A DNA stretch of 64,000 nucleotides from Ornithodoros turicata (GCF_037126465.1 NC_088203.1:90334668-90398667); one strand, 5' to 3'. Shown: positions 30,570-42,336, counted from the first letter of the stretch. Notes: generated by a model from the letters alone, not told the origin. Program-made: numbers and translations.

Positions 30570-31150
30570 GTAATTTCCAATCACTTTCAATTCCATCTTA
30601 AAGCGACAGTCCCGCTGACCATACCCTATACTCAGAACGGATGCCATTCCGTCGGTGACAATTATTATAATAGTGCCTACTCGCTTGTCAACGAGACCTC
30701 CGGCTCCCGTGACTTAGATTATCGCCTTCCACGCCGAGACAGGGAGGTGAAATGAATTCGAACGCCTGCCCTATATAGCCGAGAGCCTTTAAGACAACTG
30801 TCGGTACAGTTCACTCTGCAAGAAAGCGCTACCAAATTACGATGCCATGTTTATCAATGGAGCATGGTAAGGCGACCTTCAGGTCAGAGCTCACATGAAG
30901 GTCGTTTCTCAGCAGATAACGGATGTAGTAGTTCTTGTGTACGCTTGAGAGGTCTGGAATCGAGGTGCGGGCGTAGGTGCGCTCACCTCGTGTCTCGTGG
31001 TGCACTTTCGGATTTCGCTCGCGTTCTTTCTTTGCAGAAAAAAAAAAAAAGAAGAAGAAGAAGCATGCAACGCGTGTGCTGTAGGAAACAATTGCGACGG
31101 GTGTTTCTCGAGACGCTCTCGAACTTTCTAATTCCCATTTTGGCCCCTAA
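30570..31150. other. Start of the following intron
   Basis: The intron opens with GTAATT. No gene recognised. A (GAA)n-type run occurs at 31034-31062. Short ORFs have no motif. Confidence 0.45.
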
Positions 31151-31703
31151 GGGGGCGTTCACACGGGCCGATTTTCAGCACCAACTCAGACCAACTCGAA
31201 GCAACGTCTTTGGACCAGCTTCAAGACGGTACCGTCTCCACGTCCACACGTACCAACTCGTTAGCTCCACCCACAACCAACCTTACGACAATCGGGGTGT
31301 ATGGGTTCAAGTCCAATCGCTGGTGAGTTTTTTTAAACTGTCATTAATGAAAGCGAAGTAATCTTATTTCGCCAGAAGATCACAAGTATCCGCCAAAAAA
31401 TGCCTGTTTGTATGTTTATATGTGCTAGTAACCAAAAAAATAGAAAAAATCTCAAGTGTCTCTGTAGGATTTGAACCCATGCCACGCAGTACGACAGGAA
31501 CGAAATCGCTTGACGCCCTCGAGGGTCACATGGCAATGCTCCTCACGTTGATTGGTTAGACCACCACCAATTCTCCGAAGTTTTCGCTCGGCGACCGATT
31601 CCCAGCAACTCGAGTTGGTCACGGTTGGTGATGTCGACCGACTGCCACCAACTCCAAAGTTGGTCCGAGTCGGTGCTGAAAGTTGGCCCGTGTGAACGCC
31701 CGC
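31151..31703. mobile_element. PIF/Harbinger-type MITE, TAA target duplication
   Basis: The ends GGGGGCGTTCACACGGGCC and the reverse complement GGCCCGTGTGAACGCCCGC form terminal inverted repeats; similarity extends inward (TTTCAGCACC.ACTC.GACCAACT). TAA at 31148-31150 and 31704-31706 is the 3-bp duplication typical of PIF/Harbinger. The 553-bp body has no transposase. A tRNA-like T-arm sequence (GGGTTCAAATCC, minus strand) lies at about 31470-31482. Confidence 0.85.
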
Positions 31704-33735
31704 TAATAGATTAATCAGTCGCCATGAAAAAAATACAGGCAATTAGAGCACGCGACTACTCACAATATTGTGGAGTTTTAATTCGCTTAGGACGCACCGT
31801 GTTTATTTTAAACTCCCGGGGCACGTTAGCTCGGACACTCTGTATGTAGGACATGCAGCGAAGAGCGTCCATTTTGTTGCGTTCCTTTCCTCGCTCTAGG
31901 GGAGATTGCTTTTTGTACATGCCCTACCATGTGAACAATCCTGAAAATTCGCAAGAGTCATTGCGGAAGTCGGTAGAGTTAGCCACTCATCTTGATCGGG
32001 TTAGAAAAGACGAGCAGGCGGACAGAGTACTCAATCAGGTAACTTCAATGTACTCCATGTGTACATTGAAGTCCAAAATGAGTGAAGTCCGCACGTCAGG
32101 TAGAATGAGCAGGAGGCGTCTGTGGCCGAGGCTCTGGAGTATTAATTCCTCATAAAGTAATCAATTGTGACGTTTCGTCAATCGTTTCGTAACCCTTGCT
32201 GGATACATGTTTTGGTATGCGTGTACGATATGTGCACAATTCCACTCCGAAGGAACAGAACCACGTTAGAAGAATATATCAGACAGGAGCGTAGGTATTT
32301 GGCGCATCATTCAGCATATCAGACTTGATGTGGGATCGAAAGTGGTTAGAAATAGTACCAACACCTGGGGACTTTTTCGGCTCCAAAATCAGTAAGGCAG
32401 CAATTTCTGCCTTCGTCTTTGTAACATTCGGTACAGTAAGACTATTGACTATCATGATTCAAATATTGCATTTGACCACTGTCTCCGATGAACCAAGATG
32501 GTCACTGAAGGAACTTGCTATGACTGGGGGGGGGGGGGGGGGCAGAGTGTTCAATTTTTGTTTTGTTTTTTCCGTTTACCTGAATTCTGTGCATCCTACT
32601 TTTCAAGCAAGAAATCTAACGCCAGAACTTAGCAGGTTAGCTCTCTTAAAAAGGAAGTCATGTTCTTATTGTAAAAAATGAACGACGCTTTAATCTTCAT
32701 CTTGAAATTGTGAACAATGGTATGTTACCTGCATTATTACCTTATCAGGCTGGCATTGATGTAGCCTGTGATAATCATATTGGTGACTGCATATCACTAC
32801 ACAACTATGATCTTGAGCAGCGCCACAGTGGTCGCTCTGCGATTTGGTTTCTGGCATTCGGAAATGACGTCATGAGGTGATGGGATGTCGACGCAAGAAC
32901 ATGGTCTTTTTTTTTTTTTTTACTTCCTATCAGTTTCTTCAGTTGCTTGTGATACACGTCCAAGTCAGGGTTGGAGGTGGAAAGAGGTAGGACGACTGGC
33001 TTCAGTTGACGGAAGGCTGCTATCGCAAAAACTGCAGCCCCCCCCGTCCCCCTCCTTCCTGCTGTCGTCTCTCCATCTGTCCACATCTGTACACCACTCT
33101 TAGCCACAGTTGCTTCGCGGCGCTAACGCGGACTATAAATAACTACAGTATGAGAACCAGCGTAGTCTTGAAAGGAACAAACTGAAACCTCGTTTACCCT
33201 TCGTTTGGAGCGAATCGATGACCTCGCTTTTCCATTCAAGATAGTTGAATAATAAGACGCTTTAGTATCTTAGTGGATGGTGAGAAAGTCCAAGTAAGTA
33301 ATGGTCTTTGAATCCCAGAACGCGGTTCCCTTTTCTTTGGGGGAAGAAAGGCTCCACGTTTCCAACTGCATACTTTGGAGGATAGATAATTGAAACGGTG
33401 GAGCCACGTCTTATTGCAGGGCAAAGATAGAGTTAACAAATTTTTCTTTCTTTGCACAACAAAACGTTGAGTCACGTTCGCTAATAATCTTTCTTTAGGT
33501 TTAAAGGACAATCTGAACAGAGGAACAACAGGGAGGCCATCGAATAGACCTCTACCTGTTTGTAAACAAATGACGTCATAGTGTTCGACAGCGCCACGAA
33601 TTTGGTAGAGTTGAACTACGTTCAAAGGTAGTGGCGAACAAGGTCGCGCATGAAAGAACTGATGTTCTGAGGCTGGAACAACATAGAAGGGACAAATAAA
33701 TACATACAAAGCCTCAATTTGCCTAAGAAACTAAC
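31704..33735. other. Stretch with no recognised gene
   Basis: ACTTCAATGTACTCCATG and GTGTACATTGAAGT form a short palindrome near 32041-32071. A G run of about 17 is at 32526-32542 and a T run at 32909-32922. No ORF carries a domain I recognise, and I found no exon matching the missing half of Ig2. Confidence 0.45.
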
Positions 33736-33739
33736 GGTG

Positions 33740-33800
33740 AAAGACAATCCAGAAGATGTGGGTTCGAGTCCTACAGCTGGCTTACCTTTTCAGTGACTTT
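33740..33800 (+). repeat. tRNA-like SINE remnant (T-arm only)
   Basis: GATGTGGGTTCGAGTCCTAC at about 33756-33775 is a box B/T-arm sequence followed by CAGCTGGCTTACCTTTTCAG. No matching box A or acceptor stem was found upstream, so this is not a tRNA gene. Tick genomes contain tRNA-derived SINEs, which makes a remnant plausible. Confidence 0.4.
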
Positions 33801-34868
33801 CATCTTTCATCGCGCCCGAAAGCTTCGGTCCTAGTGTTCTTTCAGTAGGAGGCTGCGAACAAATGCCCATTCGTGGAACCCAGCTCTCCGCTTCCGATCT
33901 GTTTCGGTTTCAGTCTGTCTACCAATGTCAAGATGACGTTTGTCGGGTAGAGGTTTATTGATTTTCATATTCTACTTGTATTGGATTGCAACTCACGTGT
34001 AGGCGCAATGTGCAAAATAATATTCAGCAGAGCGGTGAGATGACCAGGCCATGACACAGGTTGTTGTTGAGGCCGTCACATAGAGCATGACACCGTCTTC
34101 AGACATGACAAAAGGTGATCAGCAAGTCTTGCTTGGGGTCTGTGGCTTGATTGCTTAGAAGAAAAAAAAAACGAAAAAAGGAGGCTACTTTCTAGTGACG
34201 TCACTGCAGCATAACCAGTGCAGTGCCACCATGGTCTGTTCAGCAGACCAAGATTATGTCATAGGGATAGTGAGTGAGTGAAATTTGGATTCGTGATCCC
34301 CACATGGAAAGCTCGAGTCGGAGCAATTTCGGAGCCGAAGCCTGGAATGCATCGCATGAGAAGACGTATTATGGCGCCTTACTGTCATCACTGGTGCCAT
34401 AAGGGCTCACTTCCCTCGCCCTTTAGTGTTGCCCTCTCTGCACTCTACTGCTGTCGAAATATTGCCGATGCCACCGAGACTGTCTACCCACACCATCGAG
34501 ATCTTCTGACTAGCATATACCGCCCCCTCCCAGTAATTGGGCAACCCGAACACAAAGTATCACCCGACGCAGCTCGATAATGATACGGTTTGGGCATGAT
34601 AATAGTACTGTTCCATGCCAGAACGACCGCCACCACAGAGACATAAAAGTCGATGCCGATGCACATAATGCACGACTTTCGTCTCGCGCTCCACAAGTTG
34701 AGCATAGTGCTCAAACTGATAATGAGCTGAAATATGCTACACAGAAAAAATAAGCATCAAAATAACACCGCGCAGCGTCGGAAGACGGCACCCGTCTTGA
34801 TATTTTGCTTAAGTACTCTCTTTGATACGAGTACGACCTTAATCACGTTTGCTACATAAATGGCGCTT
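33801..34868. other. Stretch with no recognised gene
   Basis: No gene, RNA or complete element recognised. A short A run is at 34161-34171. ORFs lack motifs. Confidence 0.4.
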
Positions 34869-34869
34869 C

Positions 34870-35785
34870 AGAGTAAGGCCCCGTACACACATGCGGTAGA
34901 GATGTGCAGAGATGTGCGGCATGCATGCCGGCCGCATGCATGCCGCCCATGGAGGTAAGAAACTAAGGAGATGCCCTAAGCGCCTCTCCCAATGCAAGCG
35001 AGCGTGCTGTGACCCGCGCATGGCATTGTGGTTAGTTGCCCACACACGTGACCCATAAACGTCACGACAAGACGTCATAAAACATGGCGTCCTCCATGTC
35101 CGCGGCGTATCTTACCTGAATACAGAGACGAGCTGCGGCCGAATAACTTGTTTCCGCTTTCATAACATCTTAGAAGTTATCACACCCGTTGAAACACAAG
35201 ATAGATCATCTCAGTGTGGAAGCAATGGATCACAAATCGCTAGAAGACGTACGTACGTCATCGTGACATTGCCTGGCTTCTCTTCTGTTTTGCTCAACTT
35301 TTGTTGTGATTTATCACGCGGCAAATGTTGAAACAACCCATAACCTTCAAAGTATTGTGCGAATGGACTCCTTGAAGGTAAGACGTTTGCTGAAGATGAG
35401 GTTTGCTAAACTTCCAATCCTCCGAGCAGACCGCCATAACGCCGAAACATGTGGGGATCACGTGACCGGGCAACTAGATGGGCGTGGTATTGCCAGGAGC
35501 GACCGCTAGAGGGGTCCCACGGCCCTCCGATCTTATAGCCCTCTCCTTAGTTTCTTACCTCCATGATGCCGCCCCAAGCTATACCGCCTCCGCCAGGGAC
35601 TCTCCACAGGGAGGCGTGGTCAAACGCGAGAGCTTCTGACACCGCGCCAGACAAGATGGCGAACGACATTGAAGTCGAGTTATTCACTGTAGTGAACGAT
35701 CTCGTTCTCACATCTGAGCTTTTGCGAAATCAACATCATAGACGCGAGAAACGCAGGCTTTGGGTTCACTCGCTGCGGCGATAGC
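34870..35785 (+). mobile_element. Possible PIF/Harbinger remnant
   Basis: GGCCCCGTACACACATGCGG at 34880 follows GTAA and resembles a Harbinger terminal repeat. GGAGGTAAGAAACTAAGGAG (34953) recurs inverted at about 35540-35560. Near the right, a short frame (35656-35784) reads MANDIEVELFTVV...RREKRRLWVHSLRR. The RRxLWVHxLxR end recalls the N terminus of Harbinger transposases (RRxxWVxPxNxxR). A stop follows at once. No catalytic region is present. The assignment is tentative. Confidence 0.35.
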
Positions 35786-35834
35786 GCATTATTTTCTTGT
35801 CAACGATGTTTAGCTTTCACCTTCCTGACAATAT

Positions 35835-36220
35835 GACAATCAGTATTGCCGCGTATCATCTTTGAAGCGACCACACGGAACAGTATCAACGGACGGCGAG
35901 GCGTCGAGCGACTGGCTGAGATCTACGACACGCCGCGCTGATTACCAAGCGATCGTTCCAGATGCATCTGCACCTTCTCTCGCATCAATCTCAAGGGCTG
36001 GCAGCCGGCCTTGGAGAAGCTTCGGTATTTTTTCCTCTCCACCGACGCGTGTTTTCTACAATGTTCACCGCTGTGTATAAAGACTTGTGAGATCCCAGTC
36101 AGAGCATTATTTACCTTAGTTCTGTCTAAGAGCTACCGTTCTTGTGCTAGCCAGCTAAGCAGGTAAAATAAAGCGTTCGCCGATTATTCGCCGTCTCGCT
36201 CGTCTGTTTTCATCCGTGAC
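35835..36220 (+). mobile_element. Solo LTR, 5-bp TSD
   Basis: AATAT at 35830-35834 and again at 36221-36225 flanks a 386-bp segment. The segment has a TATAAA-like box near 36075, AATAAA at about 36166-36172 and the terminus CATCCGTGAC(A). The 3' end (GATTATTCGCCGTCTCGC...CCGTGACA) resembles that of the solo LTR at 52519-52821. The exact ends are ambiguous by one base because of TGAC microhomology. Gypsy-type LTR is likely. Confidence 0.65.
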
Positions 36221-36404
36221 AATATCTTACACTTTACTTACCTGTGCTACCAAATTTTATTCCAGCGTCGACCCAATATGTCATTTTAGTGCGACGCTTT
36301 ATGATGTAGGCAGTAATGACATTATATTTCCTTCATAAATTCGCCGGTTGAAAAACGTGAGCTCCGCTACGACACACCTTTCCCCGGTTTTTTTCCTTTT
36401 CGTC

Positions 36405-36435
36405 TAATAAATATACCCCCCCCCCCCCATTCCAG
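36405..36435. repeat. Poly-C tract with ATTAAATATAC lead
   Basis: TCTAATAAATATA followed by about 15 C recurs near 45032-45058 as TCTATTAAACATA plus C run, with T-rich sequence before both. It is a short dispersed repeat rather than a random homopolymer. Confidence 0.5.
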
Positions 36436-36689
36436 TCAACGATGCTGTCGATGCTCTCCGCGCAGGAGACCGGGAGAAAACAAGAACGTCATGCAACTTC
36501 GGTTCGCCTCCTGATTGGTCGGGGATGTGCGGCATGCCGCAAAAAATCGTGCACTGCGCGGTCGACGGCAAGCGGGCGCGGACTTTCCCGCACCGCGGCA
36601 AGAGTTCACGGCGCCACGCTCGCGTTTCCACGCACATTCTCCGCATGGTGGTACGTGGCCGATGGCCAACGCGCTGCACACGTTGTCCT

Positions 36690-36770
36690 CTAGTACACTA
36701 GTAGTGTATAGTAGTGTACTAGTAGTCCACTAGTACACTAGTTGTTGTACACTAGTAGTGTATAGTAAGT
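36690..36770. repeat. Palindromic ACTAGTACAC minisatellite
   Basis: CTAGTACACTAGTAGTGTAT and its variants are repeated at least four times in both orientations over about 80 bp, producing several overlapping hairpins. It contains many CTAGT palindromes and no coding potential. Confidence 0.7.
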
Positions 36771-38599
36771 GCGTGTAAGCCTGCTTTCCTTTTTTTGCAG
36801 TGATGGGAAGTAGTTAATATGGCTAAACTAATAGTTATGCTGGTAGAAAGAACGACATATTCTGCGTGCCTTTCTGTTGCTCCCGAATGTCGTCTGCAGG
36901 TCAGTATGGCCAGGTGACCAAGGCCACCGCTCTCTTGAAGCTTATTTTGCCGGTGCCACAGAGAGCAACATGAGTCATCCTCAAACCGTCCGTGCAGCTT
37001 GGATATGCGTCTTCCGAAACCACTGAACACTTGTAGGGGGACCACTTGTTCAACCTCCGGCTGTCATAATATCCAGGGTGGAATATACATGTATTCGCCC
37101 CTATATTTGCGCAGAAAATCTCGGTCATTGTCGGATAAGCGAAGTATTTATATGGAATGGTTCCCGAGCAAAGTAGTCACAAAGCAGATTAACTAGAGTT
37201 TTTCAACGCAGTTCGACTGCACATAATAGGAGATGCAGGAGAGAGGCAATTACGTTATGGTAACAAGTTGGACCAAGGAAATCCATATGATGCCCCTTTT
37301 TCATATGCGCCCTATTCTCCTCAGGATATCTAATATGACAAAGTAAACGTGCGGACTAGAAGTTCGATACAATTTCAATGTAACGTATAATGTAGAAGAA
37401 ACTGAATACACAAAATGCTTGCACTACACAAGTCATATGCTGGGCAGACAAGCTTCACGCAAGCTGAAGTGCACGTAATATTCGCAAAGAAACTCACAAA
37501 AGAACTCCGCTAGGGGAGCCAGTGGCAATGCGATGGATAGAATGAAGAAACAAGCAGATGGAAAATGAACACAGCACGCAGGACGATTGCTAACTCGCTA
37601 CTAACAGCGTTATTGTGACCTGAGAAACTTGAATACGCACAAAGGGAGATATACAGCAGAGATATCATGTTAAGAAATTTGGAGGTCCCTGCCAGAATAA
37701 CCGTTCTTCATAACCCTAACATACATCAGTCCCGGTGATAGCAGATTAACCGAGCGTGAGCTACATTGCAACGACATGCACCCTGCTCCTCGATCCGGAA
37801 TGCTTCCCAAATTTCTGTGGAAAATCGTTTATTGAATGAAGCTTCCTATGTTATAAGAAAAAGATAGCATCGGTTTTCTTCTGTCATTCTACGCTGTAAG
37901 CTAGGGTTGCTCTTCTGCGTGAATATAATTATCTCTGTTTGTACTTCTTTTCTTCGTTTTGTTGTTTAACTTAGCGCAACATGCTTCCACGATGCCGTTG
38001 CCTCTTTCCTGCCTGTTTTCCATATATTCCTCCCTGCAGACAACATGGAACATGTGCAGTTCAATGCATGGAAGCTTGTTTTAAATAAATGAACATGCTG
38101 CTGACCGTTTAGTCTCTTTTTGCATTGTAGTATTAAAGCAGCAGCTAGAAACTATTTTTGGGAATATAGTTGCGACTATATAGTTATTCCTCACTTTCCT
38201 GCAGTCAACCACTGCAATTAGGTTACTATATCCTGTCCATTTATTTTTTCATTTGTTATTCTCTTTCCCCTTCTGCTTACTCGACTGCTTTCTCCAATTC
38301 CAACACTGGAAAGTGACAGCGCCCTCAGAGGCAGATAATGCCTTTAGGAACCCTCTTGGGCATACATAGCGTCTTTGTCTTGTGTGCTTCACCTTTCGAA
38401 AGTTCGACACATAGTGAAAGGTCAAAATGGAGTCGCTTCCTTTGGATATCCGAATGAGTTTCGTTACATACTTCGATTGGTTAATCGCAGTTGCTACTAG
38501 CAGTTGCACCTTCCATGGGTGTATTATTTTCTTCGCGTTGTTTTCCCACTCGTTAGCTCCATTCAATGAAGCGTTATACGTGCAGCCTTACGTGCGATC
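36771..38599. other. Stretch with no recognised gene
   Basis: No supported gene, RNA or element. GATATAGTTGCGACTATATAG near 38164-38182 is a short palindrome. The GGAAACCACTGAACACTTG area has only short ORFs. Confidence 0.4.
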
Positions 38600-38850
38600 T
38601 GCAGGGTGTTTTTTTTTTCCTTATTCATGTAATTTTTTTAAAATAAAAATCCTATGAGAGCAGCATCGAGACAATTTTTGCATGTGATGTATACGGTGAG
38701 GCGGACATCCTCTCGAAGAGAGGATGTAACTACTACGTAAATAATTACTTAAAATTCATTAACTTTAAATTTTAATTAAATTAATTAGGGTTTTAATTTA
38801 AATTCTTTAAATTAGGGTACAAGTGAGACAGCAGAATGTGACACAATCAT
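38600..38850. repeat. Dispersed repeat family D, copy 3
   Basis: GAGAGCAGCATCGAGAC, GGCGGACATCCTCTC, AATTACTTAAAATTCATTAA, TTAATTAGGGTTTTAATT and GAGACAGCAGAATGTGAC correspond to copies 1 and 2. CCTCTCGAAGAGAGG (38710-38724) is a perfect small palindrome. Confidence 0.6.
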
Positions 38851-39905
38851 CGCCATATAACACAACTGCAGAAGCGATATCTAAGCGGTATTCTCATAGC
38901 TTTTTTTATTATAAAATCTATAACTGATAAAAAAAAAAGGACAACCGGTATGGTGCGTCGCGAAGTGTGTCCCCAACCGAGAGCTACTCCGGGCCTTGTA
39001 TTCAAAAGCACGGCAAGTGTCCCGCGAATACTCCTACTGTTGGAGAGACATTTCAAGATCATAGTTAGCATGCGTGATCTTTCGTCCTTCCAAGTTGCAT
39101 TAATAAACAAGCGAAGAAACGGGTGTACGTAGGAGTATTTCATAAAAAGAGCAAGCAACGGCGTCGACTACGTCGACACTGTTCTCTGTTTCAAGTGTTT
39201 TGTCTTTCGTAGGACGGTGGCATGAATACCGCATGATCTGTGAAAGTAGAATGGAGGGAACCCTAATTGACCAGGTATGAGGTGAAATAACAACGTAAAG
39301 TAGTTGCATTATTATTTAGCTCACCATCGGACTTTCACGGATATAAAGAAATCAGGATTTATTTGGAAAAATATCAGATTTATTTTGCACCGGTTTCTTT
39401 AACCGCTATTTTATTTTTCAAACCAGAAGCACCACGCTTATGAAAATTCGCGACGTAACAACTCATACGCTAGGTGAAAGAGGGTCTGTGTCACATAGAA
39501 AAAAAATATATATCTCGGCAGGTTGGTGATGCATTTTTAAATCTATCAGACCCCCAGCGCTGGGACGACGAGACGAACACATAAAAGGAGGTAATCCACT
39601 GCAAGTCGGGTGTGTACCGCGGTTTTCCGACACCATCTGCGTGTCAAGGTTTCCCTGCCGATTGACACAGGAGATAGTCGAGGCAAACGTAATTGATAAG
39701 TTGGGGAAGTGAATGCGTGGTGATACCGTCGATCAACCTATCTGGAAAGGAGATAGCATTTCTCTGGTGGAACGAAACGCGACGGCCAGGTTTTTGCGGG
39801 TTTCTGTGTGGCCTACTTGTGTTATGTATCCTTTGCAAAAGTGTTGAAAGAAAGCCCTAGTTTGTTCTCGTCTGTGTCTATGTTTTTTTCCGGCGCTACT
39901 CTGCC
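38851..39905. other. Stretch with no recognised gene
   Basis: No gene recognised. CCCCCAGCGCTGGGACGACGAG near 39552 resembles the CCCCAGTGCTGGGTAGGACGA block in the foldback element at 44034-44661, so a fragment of that family may be present. Confidence 0.4.
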
Positions 39906-39907
39906 AC

Positions 39908-40265
39908 AAGGTAAGCTTACTATTACCAACATTCCTGGAGGCTGAGTCGAAACTGGAGGGAAGAAACACACGGTTTCGCTAAGATATAAGCTTTCTGGCG
40001 CGGCAGAACAAGATTGTGTAATGCCTTCGATGCATCGCTCTCTTCGCATGGTGTTTTCAATGGATACAAACTTAAAGGCGAAATAAGGCAAGGCAAGCTT
40101 ACTAACACCAACATTTATTGACACTGACGCGAAACTGGAGGGAATAAACACAGGAAGCTTTCACTAAGATGAGCTTTTTTGCGTGGCAAAAGAATGTTGC
40201 GCAATGCTTGTGATGCATCGCTCTCTTCGTAATGCGTTTACAATGGCGAAATTACTAAAAGGCGA
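39908..40265. repeat. Two-copy tandem duplication, period ~184 bp
   Basis: GGTAAGCTTACTATTACCAAC (39910) and GGCAAGCTTACTAACACCAAC (40093) start two units. Both share GAAACTGGAGGGAA, TAAGAT and GATGCATCGCTCTCTTCG. No coding role is seen. Confidence 0.7.
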
Positions 40266-40504
40266 GGAGATCCACTTAAGTGTTGAGGATTAAAGGAGGT
40301 CGACAGAGTCGTTATTTATTATTATTTTTATTTCTTTTTGTTATTTTTAAACACTTTCTCTGCCTTTCTCTGGAAAGCGGAGCGGGCGCCTCGTTCTTTC
40401 ACAAAATCTGGCCGAAACGCGGGAACCTATAGGCCGCCCGTTCCTCCGCATCCCATTCGAAAGTCATCGCGTCGTTACTTGCCATGGAACGCTTGAGGCG
40501 TACA

Positions 40505-40985
40505 AGTCCCGACAAGCGTTTACGGAACACACGAGCGGTGTATTTTTTCCTCTGTACGACACCCTAGCGGCAAGCGGAAGCTGGCGAAATCAGGCCAGTT
40601 CACTGCCTCAGAGGGGTGGACGACTGCGCTCTTAGCGACACACAGCGGTCCCGAGCAGCACAATGTACTGAAAGTCGAGTGCAATAGGGGTGGACGGGTA
40701 GGTGGAAGACCTTGAACAGACTCTTGAAACTAAGGAACATTGATAAGACACATACCGTCCACCCCTATTGCACTCGACTTTCAGTACATTGTGCTGCTTG
40801 GGGTAGTTTCGGTATGATTACTGTTGTATGTGCCCGCGAAGTGAGTTGGATTTAACTGTTGTGCTCGTCAACAACTCGTGACTAACGTCAGTTGTTTATC
40901 AATGTCAGCGTCAATTGTTTATCAGCTCGTCACGCTTCGTCCATAATAAAGCAACTGTTCACAAGATATCTGTCTTTCTCTTGTC
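40505..40985 (-). repeat. Inverted BEL/Pao LTR copy, split by a MITE
   Basis: Sequence 40505-40649 plus 40804 to about 40875 is the reverse complement of 41235-41455, with moderate divergence (GACACCCTAGCGGCAAGCGG, TTCGCCAGCTTCC, GTCCACCCCTCTGAGG shared in opposite orientation). It is a second LTR copy in opposite orientation to the gag-bearing element, so not its partner LTR. A palindromic MITE splits it at 40650-40803. Confidence 0.7.
40650..40803. mobile_element. Palindromic MITE, copy 1 (GCAGCACAATGTAC ends)
   Basis: The ends GAGCAGCACAATGTACTGAA and the reverse complement of TTCAGTACATTGTGCTGCTT form about 48-bp inverted repeats, continuing through AGTCGAGTGCAATAGGGGTG. The other LTR copy at 41310-41325 shows the empty site (ACCGCTGTG joined directly to CGAAACT side), so the insertion made no duplication longer than one base. 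The 154-bp element has no ORF. Confidence 0.85.
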
Positions 40986-40990
40986 TACAT

Positions 40991-41148
40991 CCGAAGCAGC
41001 ACAATGTACTGAAAGTCGAGTGCAACAGGGAGGGGTGAACGGGTAGGTGGATGGCCTTGAACAGACTCGTAAAACTAAAGAACATTGATAAGACACATAC
41101 CGTCCACCCCTATTGCACTCGACTTTCGGTACATTGTGCTGCTTGGGG
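40991..41148. mobile_element. Palindromic MITE, copy 2
   Basis: This 158-bp element has the same ends and interior as copy 1 (GGTAGGTGGAxGxCCTTGAAC, AACATTGATAAGACACATAC), about 190 bp away in the same orientation. Flanks ...TACAT and CTTTCC show no target duplication. Confidence 0.85.
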
Positions 41149-41177
41149 CTTTCCAATAAAAGCAATACACTGTAAAG

Positions 41178-41462
41178 TGTTGACACCATGATTCATCCTT
41201 ATCACGATGATAGCGGCTGTCAGAACAATCGTTGAATCACGTGTTGTTGGCGAGCACAACAGTAATATCCAACTCACTTCGCGGGCATATGCAACAGTAC
41301 TCATACCGAAACTACCGCTGTGTGTCGCTAAGAGCGCAGTCGTCCACCCCTCTGAGGCAGTGAACTGGCCTGATTTCGCCAGCTTCCGCTTGCCGCTAGG
41401 GTGTCGTACCGAGGAGAAAATACACCGCTCGCGTGTTCCGTAAACTTTTGTCGGGACCTGCA
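41178..41462 (+). repeat. Putative 5' LTR of a BEL/Pao element
   Basis: It runs from TGTTGACACCATG to ACCTGCA, TG...CA as expected for an LTR, directly before a gag-like ORF. About 220 bp is shared in inverted form with 40505-40875. The outer limits are inferred from the TG/CA ends and from the position of the ORF. Confidence 0.55.
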
Positions 41463-41485
41463 CAAGAAGTGGGCTACGTGCACAC

Positions 41486-42336
41486 TTGAGGCGCGCTCTC
41501 GCGCGGCTCTCCGACTTGCTGGGGCAGCCAGACTCGTCCATCGAAGAAATTGAAGCTGCATTGGTGTATTTGGTGACGAAACGGCAATCGCTGTACGATC
41601 TCGATAACAGCATCGCGCAGAAAACCTCCGATGATAAGGTGGGAGCTGAACTTGACAGTACGTTGCAGTACGAGGAAGGTCTCGAGGGCACTATCACACG
41701 GGCATGTCGTAGGCTTCGCCAGCAGAAAAAAGTGTTGCACCTTCAGATCAACAGCGCCCCGCGGGGCAAAAATCCGTCGCTCTCCCTAAGCTTCAGATGC
41801 CCAAATTTTCGGGAAAACTGCACGAATGGCAACACTTCTGGAAGCATTTCGATGCCGCCATCGACTCCAACCAAGCACTGGCTCCGGTCGAAAAGTTTAA
41901 GTAACTTGTCGTCTACGTCAAGGACGACGCGAAATGATCCATCGAAAGCATCAGGATCAGCGGCGACAATTATGACTCGGCGGTCGCTCTACTCCGACAC
42001 AGGTACGGTGCACCGGAACCCCTTACGGCGGAGCACGTCGACCACTTGCTTGCTCTTCGTCCCATCTCGAGTTCCCAAAACATCCTCCAGCTCCGGCATC
42101 TTCATGACGATGTGGCCATACGAATGGCAGCGTTAGATGCTTTCGGGGTTACTGAGGACAATTATGCAGTCAACCTGCAGAGGAGCCTTCGACGTCTACA
42201 GCTCGTTCACCAATTTCGTTCCAACGCTCCCAAAAACACTCGATCACCAAGAAAGAGCCGTCAACGGCGTCTTGGAGAGGTTATCGAGCTGTTTCAGACG
42301 TGCCAACTAGTGCTGCAAAGTAATTCAACTCATTAA
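41486..42336 (+). pseudogene. BEL/Pao gag (DUF1759-like), frameshifted
   Basis: The first frame reads RRALARLSDLLGQPDSSIEE and a helical segment to QQKKVLHLQI (about residue 90), typical of the BEL gag N terminus. After a +/-1 shift near 41765 the family signature follows: LPKLQMPKFSGKLHEWQHFW, then FDAAIDSNQALAPVEKFK, ISGDNYDSAVALLRHRYGAP and HVDHLLALRPI. This is the LPKLxLPxFxGxxxxWxxFW...NYxxAxxLLxxRFG pattern. At least two stops and another frame change follow before 42336. Protease, RT and integrase are missing. Confidence 0.85.

Noticed and set aside
33740..33800. tRNA gene
   Set aside because: Box B without box A or cloverleaf; more likely a SINE remnant.
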